A program made the position numbers and the translations under genes. 64,000 bases of DNA, from NCBI GenBank assembly GCA_029168955.1, contig JAPDOI010000122.1:402501-466500 (forward strand), in the 5' to 3' direction. Source of the DNA: Aplectana chamaeleonis. Its lineage: Eukaryota > Nematoda > Chromadorea > Rhabditida > Cosmocercidae. Of the stretch, positions 43,888 to 54,870 are shown in pieces. How positions within the stretch are numbered: position 1 is the stretch's first letter; every line of letters starts with the position of its first letter. Below the pieces are notes generated by a model. It searched no databases and was not told where the DNA came from. It was given only the letters and a program-made list of their open reading frames with translations.

Positions 43888-44049
43888 TGAATTTTGCGTT
43901 CAACTCAGCTACCTTGTGGTAATTCGTTAACACTGCCTTTAAATCGGTCAAAAAGTCATTCTCAAGGGGAGTATGCTACGCATGCTTGAGGTCACGCTTA
44001 CTCAGGAATTTCTAAGTAGCTCAGTCGGGTAAGGCGTAGGTCTAGTGAG

Positions 44050-44751
44050 CCCAAAGTCTCAGGATGAACGCCTGCTGGCGGCAGACGTTTGCTCGGCTTC
44101 TGTAGGTGGACGATTGTTGCTCATGGTGCTGCTGCCTATTCTGATGTGTTTATCGGCAAATACCTTCAATAATAATCACATTCTCGGATGTAAGTTTTAT
44201 CCGAGTATCGAAACAGCAATGCGTGAGTTTGTGTATTCCATTACGTAAAAAAGGTGATGCAACATTCGGAACCGTTGCCAGTGCTCAGACAATATCTCGC
44301 CAAACACCATCAATCCGTATTCGTTTCGGTACAAAGTGTGGACATTCGATTTGCATGTTCATGGTTCGCGAGCCGCCTGACTTCATCTTGATCATCACCA
44401 CAAGATCGATTGAAACCCCTTCCATTTGTCGGAGCGGAGACACTTGTATCTAAAATTGTACTTCATTATGAAGGTTCACGCACAGTGGCTGTAGGTGAAG
44501 ACTTAAAAGTCCCTCTCACCGAGCCGGGCACGATTTGGGCTTTGTCAGGTAGAACGCTTTTGATCATGCCTTGAAATCTTGATGGACTCGAGTCGCTGCA
44601 ACACCGCGATTGTGTCACAAACAAGCGATATCAGACGGTTCTATGTAAACGTACGTTCCTCTCCTATATGGTGGCAGTCCAGGAGGTGCTGGAGTTGTGC
44701 AGGCTAACGGTGACGGTTCGGATCCATACGTGACAGAGCAAGTTCCCTGAA
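44050..44751 (+). pseudogene. coding-like remnant of an unidentified gene
   Basis: A possible first exon encodes a hydrophobic start (LLLMVLLPILMCLSANTF near 44120) and ends near a consensus donor GTAAGTTTT at 44189. Further on, one frame reads LKPLPFVGAETLVSKIVLHY and VAVGEDLKVPLTEPGTIWAL (44410-44572) up to a TGA. Another short frame reads YGGSPGGAGVVQANGDGSDP to a TGA at 44749-44751. An in-frame TGA near 44387 and frame changes break it up. The composition looks like a secreted nematode protein that has decayed, but I do not recognise the family and chance is not excluded. Confidence 0.3.
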
Positions 44752-45119
44752 ATTCTTCTAGTTAGTTAAATACCGAATAAACAATATTGCCGATAGAGTC
44801 GTCAAAGGGGATTCATTCTAGAGCTTGAGCATACATCTGAAACGCTATACGAATTCTGTATGCATTGTACGAAGGTCCTAAGATACACCACAAACTCCTT
44901 GTTTCCATGGCCCAGTCTCAGAAGGTGCGACTTGTCCGGGTTCCCACAAATGAGCAATATGTGAGTAAAACGGACAGCAGACCCGGAATTGTTCATCTGA
45001 TCTGTGTATGCCCAAGCCGTCTGCGCCTCTCAGTGTTCAATTACTTGAAACGTAGCTGATAAGTCTTTGACAGAGAACAGTGATTTGAAGAATCATTCCG
45101 CGTTACTAGACGAAAAATA
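44752..45119. other. intergenic, no gene seen
   Basis: Short frames only; no repeat structure evident before the MITE at 45120. Confidence 0.4.
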
Positions 45120-45253
45120 CCGTGCGGTACCGATTGCCACAGAGCCATAAAATACCCTGCAATTTTCATTTGAGAACTTGAGTCGGCTGGTCTGATCTAG
45201 CAATGCAACTGATATCATCATTTCATGCCTCTGTGGCAATCGGTACCGCACGG
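45120..45253. mobile_element. 134-bp MITE with perfect 25-bp inverted ends, TA-flanked
   Basis: The left end CCGTGCGGTACCGATTGCCA is mirrored exactly at the right end, and the match extends through CAGAG. TA lies on both sides (45118-45119 and 45254-45255). The centre has no coding content. The TA duplication suggests a Tc1/mariner-type origin. Confidence 0.85.
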
Positions 45254-45639
45254 TATTTGGAGTTTACTTTTCGCGTCGACCATATGTCCAGCTACTGATA
45301 TATAGGCCCATCTCAACGGAGATCAATCACTACGGCGTATACGACTCTGACCTCAAACAGTCCCACTCTGGGCCAGATGGGCAAGTCACGCTTGGCTCCG
45401 GTTTTTTTTTCTGACGCTCCTCTTATAGTGACTTGCGCCGCTCGATGCGGTCTGGGCAACGCTACGAGTGTTGTAGAGCTTGCTCTCCAATTTTGAAGGC
45501 AGAAATTCGTTTTCGAGATTCTTCGGCAGTTATATGGGCGAGGCGAACCCTAGTTAATCACAGAAACGTTCGAACACAATGAAAAAAAAAACGGTGTGCA
45601 ACTCAATCCCATACGTATGCTCCATTTCAGGTGTCGATG

Positions 45640-45995
45640 TATCTATAGTCGGCACGGATTGCACTGATACATTGTGTTCCCTACTGTGCGTTGGTGCAGA
45701 CTCGGTGCGCATACGTTAAAACATGTGTGCCCCGAGTTTGCGCCAACGCCCAATAATATATCCATACTACTCATACTCCTCAACGCCATCGCGTCACCCA
45801 CGTAAATCGTGGGAGTGGCGTTGGAGTATGAATTATTCCTAAGCGCGTTACGCGCGTGATGCACTTACGGAGACTATGTAGAAATACTTCAGCGACGACG
45901 CTATGACGGAACAGATTCAGGCTCCCCGGGCGTGGCGTCAAGCCATTCATGCTCCAACGCCACGTCACACCTGCGCGATACGTGGCGTTGAGGGA
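45640..45995. repeat. two adjacent small inverted-repeat elements
   Basis: The first (45640-45765) carries GCACGGATTGCACTGATA and CCGAGTTTGCGCCAACGC, the same motif pair as the core of the satellite element near 32430-32500. The second (45769-45995) has inverted ends around CTCAACGCCATCGCG and CGCGATACGTGGCGTTGAG and an internal hairpin CCCACG...CGTGGG. Boundaries are approximate. Confidence 0.6.
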
Positions 45996-46227
45996 CATGA
46001 ATAGCGCCTGAGGAAAACAAAGTATCAGAAGGATCCGTGCCGATGCGTGTAATGAGGAAAAATAACCTTTTGAGTCGGATTAATTCCATCATACGCTGAG
46101 AGTTATACTGCATGCGATGGCAACCGAACATTGGTGAGAACGTCTGATCTCCATATACGGTTGGCATGCATCGCACTGATCGATTTGCTTCCCTCTTCAT
46201 GGCACAGTTGAAATTGCAGCGAAATTC

Positions 46228-47045
46228 GTGCACATATGGGTTTGAAACCGTTTTGTGGGAGCCACTCGAGAAAATGAAATGACTCATCCATGGAAATGAA
46301 AATTTGGGCTGATAACAAGAACGATAGTTAAGTGCGCCAGAAGAGTTGCAAAAGTAGTTTGGGGGGGCACCCAAGATTTACTCATATAAATGAAAAGAGT
46401 CATCAATGAAAATGAAAATTTCCTTCGTTATCAGATGTGTGATAACGTTATCACTCGTAATTTCTTGAAAATTCCATGAAATTTGATCGATTTCTCAAAG
46501 CAGAATCATTCATTTCTCACTTGAATTCTGAGTGCCCCCCCAACGAGTTTTGCACCTCAGAAGAGGGCTACCGTAATTCTAGGAATGATGTTATTCGGCT
46601 CTCGTAAACAAATTTGATGGTACCCAATGATCAAGGGTAAAGTATAAGAGAGCGGTGTGTCTTCATTCACACACCGTCCTTCTCCAAAGGTCAACAGTTG
46701 AGGATCTGCCTGGACTACAAAGCAGGAAAACAGCACCACCGGTGGTGAAGATGTAGCGAATTAGGAGTCAGAACTTTGAAAATTTTAGAGCCAACTCGAG
46801 TGAGATTACGGTAGTCCTGTTCTGGCGCACTTAACTATCGCTCTTGTGGGCTGATATCATATGCCTGATAGCGTTATCAGTCATTGTTTTCGTAAGAGTT
46901 CATGTAACTACTACGCAAATGTTATTTACGTTACGTTTTACGTTGTTACTCCATGGAAATACGACTTCTGAAAGCGGCATCATTCATTCTCCAACTGAAT
47001 TCTGAGTGCCCCCCCCAAATGGTTTCATACCCACATATGTTCAAA
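46228..47045. repeat. complex foldback of related arms
   Basis: The segment 46300-46350 (GATAGTTAAGTGCGCCAGAA) is the inverse of 46812-46862 (TTCTGGCGCACTTAACTATC). The words CATTCATTTCTCACTTGAATTCTGAGTGCCCCCCC near 46507 and its near-direct copy near 46980 repeat on the same strand, and the outer arms share CACATATG with ACCCACATATG. Several frames are open but meaningless. Confidence 0.65.
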
Positions 47046-47182
47046 TACACGTGCACAGAGTTGGCCACAACGCAAACTACACTCCCAAGAGGGAAGAAAA
47101 ACGGCCGGTGCGATCCGTGTTGACTGCGTAATCTTCCTAGTTTCCGAAAAACGCGACTGTTGGCCCCCCCCCCATGCACACT

Positions 47183-47929
47183 CACCACGGAATCAGAAGA
47201 CTGCGGATATCCAAGTCTCCGCTGAACGTCTTCGGATTTCCTGCTAAATGATTGTGATGACACCTTGTCGACTACCACATCTCTAGTAGTTTTTCCTGGT
47301 CTTGAGCCATACGCGGGATGTGCTCCTACATCGTGTGACGATGAGGTGATCACCTCCACACGATCACCGTCTCGTGGCAAATCCAGGAGCATCTGAATAC
47401 CAAATCTAGGCAAATTATCCATTTTTCTCAGCGCCGAACATACGTAGATGGCAAGCTCACCTACCTTTTCGGCATCATTAATTGTGTTGATAAGCAGCTG
47501 ATTAATACTGTGTTGAACGACTTTTGCAGAAAACACCGACATTAGTGCACTGGAATATGAATAGAGTGCTGCCGTTCGGCAGCCAGACGAACTTGAAAAA
47601 TGACTCACTCTTCAACATCCACGATGATATATATTGTGATGTTGTTTTCGCTGATACGAAGAGGATAGGCTACTGCAGATTATACTTTGGTTACACGCTC
47701 ACGTACCGTTCGACAGCCATCGGAGCCGTTGAGCCGCGGGCTCCGATCTCTAAAAGAGACGGATCCACCGCCCCTGCTACGGGCTTCGGTGCCACCCTGA
47801 TCGGGACATCGTTGTCTTTCAGAGATGGGCTTCAGTGCCTTCACTGATGCATTCCCTACCAGTGTAAAGACATTCGCTCCGCGTCCCTCATCGATAGAGC
47901 TAGACCCGTCCTTCGTCCCTCGCTAATTC
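47183..47929 (-). pseudogene. possible host-gene exons, unidentified
   Basis: On the minus strand two coding-like blocks have splice-like edges. Block one, 47929-47706, starts after AATTAG, reads VFTLVGNASVKALKPISERQ, and ends at GTACGTGAG. Block two, 47553-47183, starts after CATATTCCAG, reads VVQHSINQLLINTINDAEKV and LPRFGIQMLLDLPRDGDRVE, and ends at the donor GTGAGTGTG. The family is unknown. The plus strand has a competing 107-aa frame (47524-47847) beginning after TTTTGCAG, and a further open stretch to 48095, so the strand is not settled. It could be a real small gene or a captured fragment. Confidence 0.3.
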
Positions 47930-48102
47930 ATAGTCCTCACCGCCCTTGCATCCAGAGCGGCTCTCAGAGGCGGAGAGATGACTATGAAAGCTTTATCGAC
48001 CCTCCCAAACCTCCCGCTTCTCCGATGCTTTATGAAACACCCAATGGTGCCGCCACTGCTGAGCTGGAAGGCCGGTTAAAGCCACTCAGGGCTTAAGATT
48101 AA

Positions 48103-48835
48103 AGGCAGTGGTCACGGTGAAAAATTTGTTGAGAAGACCATTGAAATCAGATTGGTTCGCGAACAGCTCAAATACGAAAAAGGTTACGGGGCGAAAAACA
48201 AGCTATATTTGAAGTTATTAGGTTCCTAATTTGATGATTCGTGCACACTTGCACAGCTCCGCCCAAGAGGATCGGAGTCTCATGTGTGTGTAGTCAAAAT
48301 TCACTGGCATTCACAGGCAGAAATAAATGCAAATTTAGCTAATAAAAACAGTATTCCAATCTGAAAAAAAAACACTCCAATTATTGTTTCAAAGGCAGGG
48401 TTCACGATGATCATCCTCGTTGACTTTCCACAGAGAAATGATAGGCGAGAAGGATTCTAGGCTCCCTGTGTCGAAAGATCGGTAGAAAACGAGCCAGGAG
48501 CGGCAAAATAACGGTTGCAAACAAGCGTTTTGGTGCCCCAGACACGCCTGGTGCCCCAGATCCGCCCCCTCGAAATGAAAAAATAAAGATTCAGATTACA
48601 GATCAAGTCAATTAAGTGCTGATAAGTGAGCTGATCGCTTCATTGCACTGATAGGTATCATCCTTCTAGCGGTCAATTCCTCCACGCTCAAAAATCAACG
48701 TAGACATGAGAGGGCCTATTTTTGCTCAAAAACGCGACTTTCGTGTCCTTTTTAAGCATGCCTTGCTATATAGGGCACAAGACCTTCCGTAGGCCGTGGA
48801 GATATCGGAAAAGAAATTTATCGTGAACACTGCCT
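48103..48835. mobile_element. piggyBac-like MITE, 733 bp
   Basis: Flanked by TTAA at 48099-48102 and 48836-48839, with ends AGGCAGTGGTCACGGTGAAA and, inverted, AGGCAGTGTTCACGATAAAT. It is the same family as 18525-19069, sharing the inverted ends and the TGCATTTATT-type interior. A second end-like motif AAAGGCAGGGTTCACGATGA at 48391 suggests a nested or rearranged copy inside. Confidence 0.88.
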
Positions 48836-48917
48836 TTAACTGAATGAGGACAGAAATAGTCAAGAAGGCCAGTCGGCAGGAAGTCAGTCATTGATTAAAT
48901 CTCGATTCCAAGCCACC

Positions 48918-51108
48918 TGGGGTGGTAGTAATTGGGTGTGTTAAACGCGAGTTAACAGGAGTTAAATTCGCGTTAAACGCGAGTTTAACCACACCAGATT
49001 GTAATGATAACTATTGATAGTTAAGAGAGAACTCGCTCTAGTTTCACCATAACATCCCCCAGTGGTAGGCATTTGATACACTTTCAATGAAAACGCCTCG
49101 AAAAAGCGACAATTGTAACCTTTGTTACGAAAAATAGCGATTTCAAAACGTTTTCAGGTCTGTTTTTTCTCTAAAATTCCGACATGTGGCATCCCCGCGG
49201 TAAGTTCGCGTTTAACTTATTCTCGCAGACTGCACGGAAATAGTGCTGAAATGCGAGAGGAACTGGCGGTTAACGAAAAACTCCTCCCGAGGAGTTTTTG
49301 GATGCGGTTAGCAAGATACAGTAGGAACAGTTTTGACCATCTATACTGAGGGCAAGTACGAGTATAATTAATGCAAAGGGTTAAGGAAGTTGGATAGCAC
49401 TGTTAGCCATTTTGATTGAGGACGTCACCCTATCTTTAAAACTGAAAGGTGTTTCAAGGGAGAGTCTTTTAACGGCTTCCGCCAGGGAAACGGGCGATGA
49501 GGGATCAAAAACAAAGCAAGGATCATTGCTGAAACACGTTGGCCGTCTTTTTTGGTGGCACTAATCAATCCCTCCCAATCAGCTGTTAATTTTTTTTTCG
49601 AGCGCCGACACTTCTCCCGCTTCTGTTTATTTTCTTCCGGAATTCATTCACTTTGCTATTATCAGGTTAGTTTCATTTTCATAATTCATTGCATAGCACA
49701 GGCTATGAGGAGTATGTAGTAAATTATTTGTTTGCTCGCGTTTCGAAGGGGTTTCCACAACTTTTTTAGTGCAAAAAAGTGAAAATTTTCCAAGCCACTG
49801 ATTTTCAAGTGATTTGATGCTTTAGTAATGATTAATCAGCGTTAGTCGGGGCGTATCGGGCGAGTTTTGTGGGAAAGAAATGCGAACTTGTTTCTGAACC
49901 AACTAAATTTGTTCTCCTTTTTCTGCAAGATTCTAATACTCCTCTTTCATTGCCAGATCAGTGCCATCGTGGCCTCTTTTTTTTGAGGGACGCAGTTGCT
50001 TTGGTGCATTGGTAGAGCCACTCGAAGTGTTTCAAATTCTTACCTTGAAATATGTGTACAAAATCTTTTCCTTAAACGATGCGCATATGAGTGTGTAACA
50101 GTGTTTCTATATATTTTCAGCACTAACTGCGGGCGGTGGATTAGTTTCATTTTGAGAAGACGGCAAACACTTCACAAATTCAACTGCATCAATGACCGAA
50201 ACCACACCATTACCCCAATCTCGGACGCCAGACTTGAGTTGCACACTTCCAAAAAAAAAACAATAGGATTCTTTTTCAAGAACGAAAATAGACTATATAG
50301 TTTATCATCATTCTTATAGGTTTTTAACTATCCATTTCAGTTGAGTGCAGGACATTCTTTGAATTTATGCCTTACTCGACGAGTTGCGGAATGTCTTTTT
50401 CGCATCTAGCGTTACCTTTTCAAGAACACCTTGTAAATAATTCATCCAGAAATTCTCAAATTTTCGTTCACTCGAAATTTCCTTCCGATAAATTTTTGTT
50501 TTTCAAAAAAACTTTTTGTTTAGAAAATATCAAAAAGTTAACAAAGATTACTACAAATGCAAACTTTTGTCCAGATCACACGCAATTGATTGATTGAGGC
50601 TAATGATTAAAACTAACATGTCTTTTCGAGAGTGGTCCTGAAAAACTCTACGGAGCTCACAAAAAATTACGAGAATTAGGATTTACAAGGAAAATTTCAA
50701 AAATTGCATTTTGATCGTGTTTCGAACAAGCAAAATATTACGAAGTTCCTTTAAAAAGCTCTTCCTAATGAATAAAATAAATAGCATCACTTGCTTATAA
50801 TCTTTCCGATCCCTCGTCTTTCCACCGTAAACGTCGTTCGTGTCCAAGTGTAGAAGGAATACTTATGCGGACGAAGAGTCACGCATAATGTAGTGTGTAA
50901 GCAGAGGAGCAGCTTTCAGTTAAACCGGCAGCAAACCGTGGCACCCTATTTGGCGGTTCGTAGCCGGCCTCAGGAGGTGGCGGTTAATACGTGTTGAATT
51001 CTGGCCTGGCTCTTACTGCATTTAATTCGCGAGTATGTTGGCGGCTTGGAAGGGTGGCAGTTTATCTCGCCGGTTAACACACCATTTACTACCACCCCTG
51101 ATGTTCTC
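48918..51108. mobile_element. 2.2-kb TIR element, hAT-like ends
   Basis: The left end CTGGGGTGGTAGTAATTGGG and the right end, inverted (CAGGGGTGGTAGTAAATGGT), match over about 25 bp and continue into GTGTGTTAA. Inside the left end are inverted words around GTTAAACGCGAGTTAACAG; inside the right end are GGCGGTTAA-type words. I found no target duplication. The interior (49100-50900) holds only short frames (107 aa at 49996, 75 aa at 49122) with nematode-like splice signals but no recognised domain. Confidence 0.6.
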
Positions 51109-51307
51109 GATTTAATACTAGAGATCATCGATGTGGAGTGGGCTCGTTCACCATCAAAAGACTGGATAGTTGAGGCTGATACTTTGATCTGAAATAGGTT
51201 TTTTTCGCAAATTTTTCATGTAGGTTTTACTATTCTGGATCTGGGACAGGAAAGGGTTCGGAGAAGAAAAGTAGAGAAGCTCATTTTATCACAACCACTG
51301 CCTTTAA
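51109..51307. mobile_element. right end of a further piggyBac-like MITE
   Basis: The sequence ending at 51303, read on the minus strand, begins AGGCAGTGGTTGTGATAAAA, and TTAA follows at 51304-51307. No matching left end was found upstream, so this copy may be truncated or overwritten by its neighbour. Confidence 0.5.
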
Positions 51308-51775
51308 GAGAAGAATTAATTATACTACCAGAAGTGAAATCGCATGTTTTGTTCATCTCAATCTCAATGTTAATCTCAAGTCTCAGGTGTTTTGTAGCAC
51401 GTCAACACTGACGTATAAATAAGCAATAAGCAATAAACAATAAACAATAAAAGTAATAGAAGTATAAGTAGTAAAGGGTAAAAGTAACAAAAAAGTGGTG
51501 ATAAAACGTGATCATTGACAACCTTGCAAGGTATAGTCTAGGTTACGAGAACGTACAAATATGTACGGACGAAGTAGACTCTGTTTCATTCCAAGTGAAC
51601 TCATGTTTTCGGTTATCACAGCGCGGAGCGGTGGCTTTTTCGTCGAAACCTTCTTATCGCTAGTTATATTTCACCCAGGCCCACCGCTCCGCTGCTGGTG
51701 ATAATCGAAATCAACAGGTCACTAGGGATGTACCAGAGCTTAGAACCGGTTAGTTGGAGATCAATGTGCATCAAC
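51308..51775. other. low-complexity and unannotated sequence
   Basis: An AATAAGCAATAAACAATAAA-type run lies at 51420-51460. An inverted pair GCGGAGCGGTGGCTTTTTCG / CCACCGCTCCGC lies near 51632-51693. No gene is seen. Confidence 0.45.
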
Positions 51776-52192
51776 CTATAGTGGAGTCCACCATGAGTGT
51801 CTCATTTATAGTGGAGTCCACCAAGAATGTCTCATTTACTTATCAATAAGAAGCGGTCGGCAGGAGATCAATGTGCATGAATCCCATACCAGCACGCTCG
51901 ATACCGATTGAGCGAGAGCGGTTGTGCTGCAATGAGTTTCATGTTCACTGATATCCAATCGACCGCTTCTTATTGATAAGTAAATGAGACACTCTTGGTG
52001 GACTCCACTATACATATCAATGAGAAGCGGTCGATTGGAGATCAATGAACATGAAACTCGTTGCGGCACAACCGCTCTCGCTCAATCGGTATCGAGCGTG
52101 CTGATATGGGATTCATACACATTGACCCCCAGCCGAGCGCTTCTTATCGATAAGTAATAAGACACCCTTGCTAGAGTCCACTATAATTTCAG
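51776..52192. mobile_element. tandem palindromic MITEs with TATAGTGGAGTCCACC ends
   Basis: A palindrome from 51808 to 52012 has arms of about 50 bp (TAGTGGAGTCCACCAAGA and TTACTTATCAATAAGAAGCG). It is preceded by a partial end (51776-51807) and followed by a second inverted body (52013-52192) ending AGAGTCCACTATA. All end words share TATAGTGGA. The bodies carry CAACCGCTCTCGCTCAATCG and its inverse. It looks like one element inserted in another copy of itself. Confidence 0.8.
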
Positions 52193-52423
52193 TTCGACCG
52201 CTCTCGCTCAACGTACGGGCGACTCTGAGAAAATTCGGCCTAGTCTCAGACTAACCCGACCTTGGAGGTTCTCAATCGGTGCCTTCAGGGTAGGCATGCC
52301 TTCCCGCTGTGGTGTCTCAACCAGGATGCAACGGCTGCCAAGCCCGGTCTGGAGGTACCTCAACCTCACCGCGAAGGTGCCTGATTCCTGCAGCGAGAGG
52401 GAATCAAAGTCACCTTCCACGGC

Positions 52424-52950
52424 CGGCATCAGGCCCCGGTCATAGTTGGTGCTATTTGCATCTGCATCCCCGCACCCCAACCTCCCCCCGCACCCCCAAC
52501 ACCCCGCACCCCCAACACCACCCCGGTCGATACGTATGTTTAAAATGATGGAGTGAGATTGAGAAAAATCACCGGTGCATCCAACTAGATATGAGGATGA
52601 TTACGTGGCCAACAGGATTGCACCTGTTCAGAGAAATAGTGAAGGAGAGTATGGTGAAGTAAAGGAGGTAGCAGTAAGGTTAGCTTTCTAGTGATACGCA
52701 ATGTTTTATCTTCGACCCGCCCACCCGGTGATTTTCTCATCCACGTATTGCATGGATATCGACCGCGTCGGATACATTCAGTGATTTTCTCAACCTCACT
52801 CCATCATTTTAAACATACGTATCGACCGGGGGGGGGTTTGCTGGGGGGATACACCGAGTGATTTTTGCATCTCACTTCCAATGCATTCTGTGTGTATCGA
52901 CCGGGCTGGAGGCGTCGGCTCATCCAACTATGACCGGGGCCTCAGAATGC
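52424..52950. mobile_element. nested palindromes: CCAACTATGACC outer, CCGGTCGATACGTATG inner
   Basis: Outer arms: AGGCCCCGGTCATAGTTGG at 52431-52449 and its exact inverse at 52924-52942. Inner arms of about 50 bp: 52521-52572 (CCCCGGTCGATACGTATGTT and on to GAGTGAGATTGAGAAAA) inverted at 52781-52830. The outer motif occurs again near 62668, the inner one near 55662, 57393, 57495 and 57585. No coding sequence. Confidence 0.8.
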
Positions 52951-53502
52951 CGAATGAGGGCTCGAGTGAGATGAGGCACCTTTTATACCGGCTGTGCACG
53001 TGATAGGCACGTTACGACGTGATCATTCGGTTTCACATGTTTTTCATGTCTGCCACTGCAGCCGTGCCTGCGTTGATGTGATTTCGCTGCCCTCTCTGAC
53101 TCATCAGTCTGCTGACCAGTGTAGCGGTGGCGTCGCGGTGATACCGCGAAGCCGACCCGACACTGTTGCGAGGAACACGCTTCACTATCGCGGTACTGTT
53201 CATAATGGCGGTGCCGTTGCTGTACTGTTGCGGACAAGAAGGAATCTTCCGAGATTCCGGAGCCGCTGCTACAGTTTCGCAGCTGGGGCCCGTATCGCTC
53301 TGCCGCTGCTTCATCGGCCCGGCACGGTCCCGGCTTGCGGTGCCGTCTCGTCACGGTCAATGAAAAATTTCTCAGAGGAGCGTGTGGCATTGAGCGTCGT
53401 GCATATTGATCTTTAGCCTAAAGCATCTGCTTCGTCTGTAGATATAGACGTTTTGGTGGATTAGACTATAACCACACTTTCGTTACTTCTGGCATTCCTG
53501 AT
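52951..53502. other. GC-rich stretch with CGCGGTACCG-type words, no gene supported
   Basis: Both strands have open frames of about 135-140 aa here (52983-53416). Their composition (His/Arg/Cys-rich) and the mutual overlap argue against real genes. Similar GCGGTACTG / CCGCTGCGGCTCC words recur near 57060-57130 and 57780-57850. Confidence 0.4.
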
Positions 53503-53623
53503 TCATCATTGCGTCAACTCTAAGTTTGTGGAGTTGGGTTGGGTTCAGTGCCAGGATTAGCGCGTTTGTGCACGCGCTAAACCCAACCGCGTTTGGCAAA
53601 CCCAGGGTCAACGCAATGATGGA
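53503..53623. mobile_element. 121-bp palindromic MITE
   Basis: The left end TCATCATTGCGTCAACTC is inverted at the right (GGTCAACGCAATGATGGA). Internally AGTTGGGTTGGGTT pairs with AACCCAACCGCG. No obvious target duplication. Confidence 0.65.
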
Positions 53624-54603
53624 TGCGGCCTCTGATCAAATTGGGCCAATTTAGCGGCTAAGTGCAGTTGAAGGTTCGGCATCAGGTTCTCTGTTTGTGA
53701 TCGATTTCTTGCAAAATCGATATTCGATCGACTTTTTCGGCGAGAGCCTGTGAAAAAAATGTGGTTAAATATTCACCGATCGATGATTCGGAAGTACCAT
53801 GGTGTTGAGTGATAGCCTAATGATCTTTACCCTCGATTTACCCTTTACGTTTAAATTCTCAAGTGCTTCTCTAATTCAGGAGCTTTTGAACAAGTTACCT
53901 ATGAGTTACGTGATGGCTTGACGCAACTGACTCTGAGTTCGTATGCAAGTTGAAACGATGTTGCGTGTAAGTTGACATGATTTTCGATTGAAGTCGCGTG
54001 TAACTTGCCTCAATGGTTCACGTAACTTACCAAAAAAGCGAACAAGTTGTAATGTTGTTACATGTAATTTGACAGCGACAGGCGACGCGGCTGGCACACC
54101 GTACTTCGCCGCCAGCGGTCGGGCGGGGCCTCCACATTGTCTACCAATCTCACTAACTTGGAATTCAAGCAAGTCATTTATTAAAAGATAACTGCAGATT
54201 AATCTTGATTCAAGCAAAATTTTTCGTCAAATTCTTGGTGTTGCATAGTCTCACAAGGACTTCAGCGCGCTTTGCTCTCTTCTTCGAGGATTTTCTCCTA
54301 AAATTGGATCTCTGTGATAGTTGCTTCAGTTGATGAAAATGCTTAGCTCTTGCAGCAACTCTCAGTCGAACACATTTTCGTTCCGATCCCTATCCTGGCA
54401 TCAAATTAGGTTCGTTTACTAATCATTTACAAAGTGGTCCACATGAAGTGTGAGGCAAAATCAGAACTGGTCACAACTTCACTCAAATTAATTCGGACGA
54501 GAAACTTTGATTTCCATCCAATAGTAAGTGAGATCTAATACATCACATCCAGATTGGTAATGTAATGCGTTGTCTTCTGACGAGTTTGTAAGGATACAAC
54601 ATA
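53624..54603. other. intergenic, no gene seen
   Basis: Around 53890-54070 the words GTAACTTG, GTAAGTTG and CAAGTTG recur in both orientations, which may be an old diverged repeat. Nothing else is recognisable. Confidence 0.4.
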
Positions 54604-54870
54604 CTGTGCTTCTCTGGACCAAATTACGGTCCGCAATTGCGTCTCGACACGCTTTGCGGCCGCGCGCATTCGAGTTGGAAGGGTTTCCAGCGCCGCAGCC
54701 ACCGATGTGCTGACTCTAGGTGGGTTATAGAAACTGGAAAGTAAACAGTATAAAATAGCCATATCGAGTCGGCTTTGGCGCTGGAAACTCGACTGACTCC
54801 AGCGCGTGCGCCCGCAAAGCGTGTCGAGACGCAATTGCGGACCGGAATTCGGCCCAGATAATAAGCACAG
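54604..54870. mobile_element. palindromic MITE, second copy of the 41.8-kb family
   Basis: The ends CTGTGCTTCTCTGGACC and, inverted, CTGTGCTTATTATCTGGGCC are flanked by TA (54602-54603, 54871-54872). Interior and arms match 41780-42058 closely (CACGCTTTGCGGCCGCGCGC, GGCGCTGGAAACTCGA). Confidence 0.88.

Larger units (their letters stand above)
43348..43920. repeat. large inverted repeat carrying two tRNA-like sequences
   Basis: The arm 43405-43595 is the inverse of 43725-43920 with scattered mismatches. Each arm contains a tRNA-like segment followed by CAGCTATTCACACATGA and ACAACAGCAATCACCCGTTA. In addition, the left flank 43348-43422 (TGCCTTTTTATGGCATGATA) is repeated directly at 43640-43716 inside the loop. 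So the arrangement is A-B-A'-(B inverted). No protein is encoded. Confidence 0.85.

Noticed and set aside
44010..44065. tRNA-like A box TAGCTCAGTCGGG
   Set aside because: No matching T arm or B box within 80 bases and no acceptor stem; at most a chance or relic half.
50001..50060. tRNA-like A-box text (TTTGGTGCATTGGTAGAGCC)
   Set aside because: No B box, no acceptor pairing and no T arm follow.
52983..53416. Opposing 135- and 140-aa frames
   Set aside because: They overlap fully on opposite strands, have biased composition and no homologous domain.
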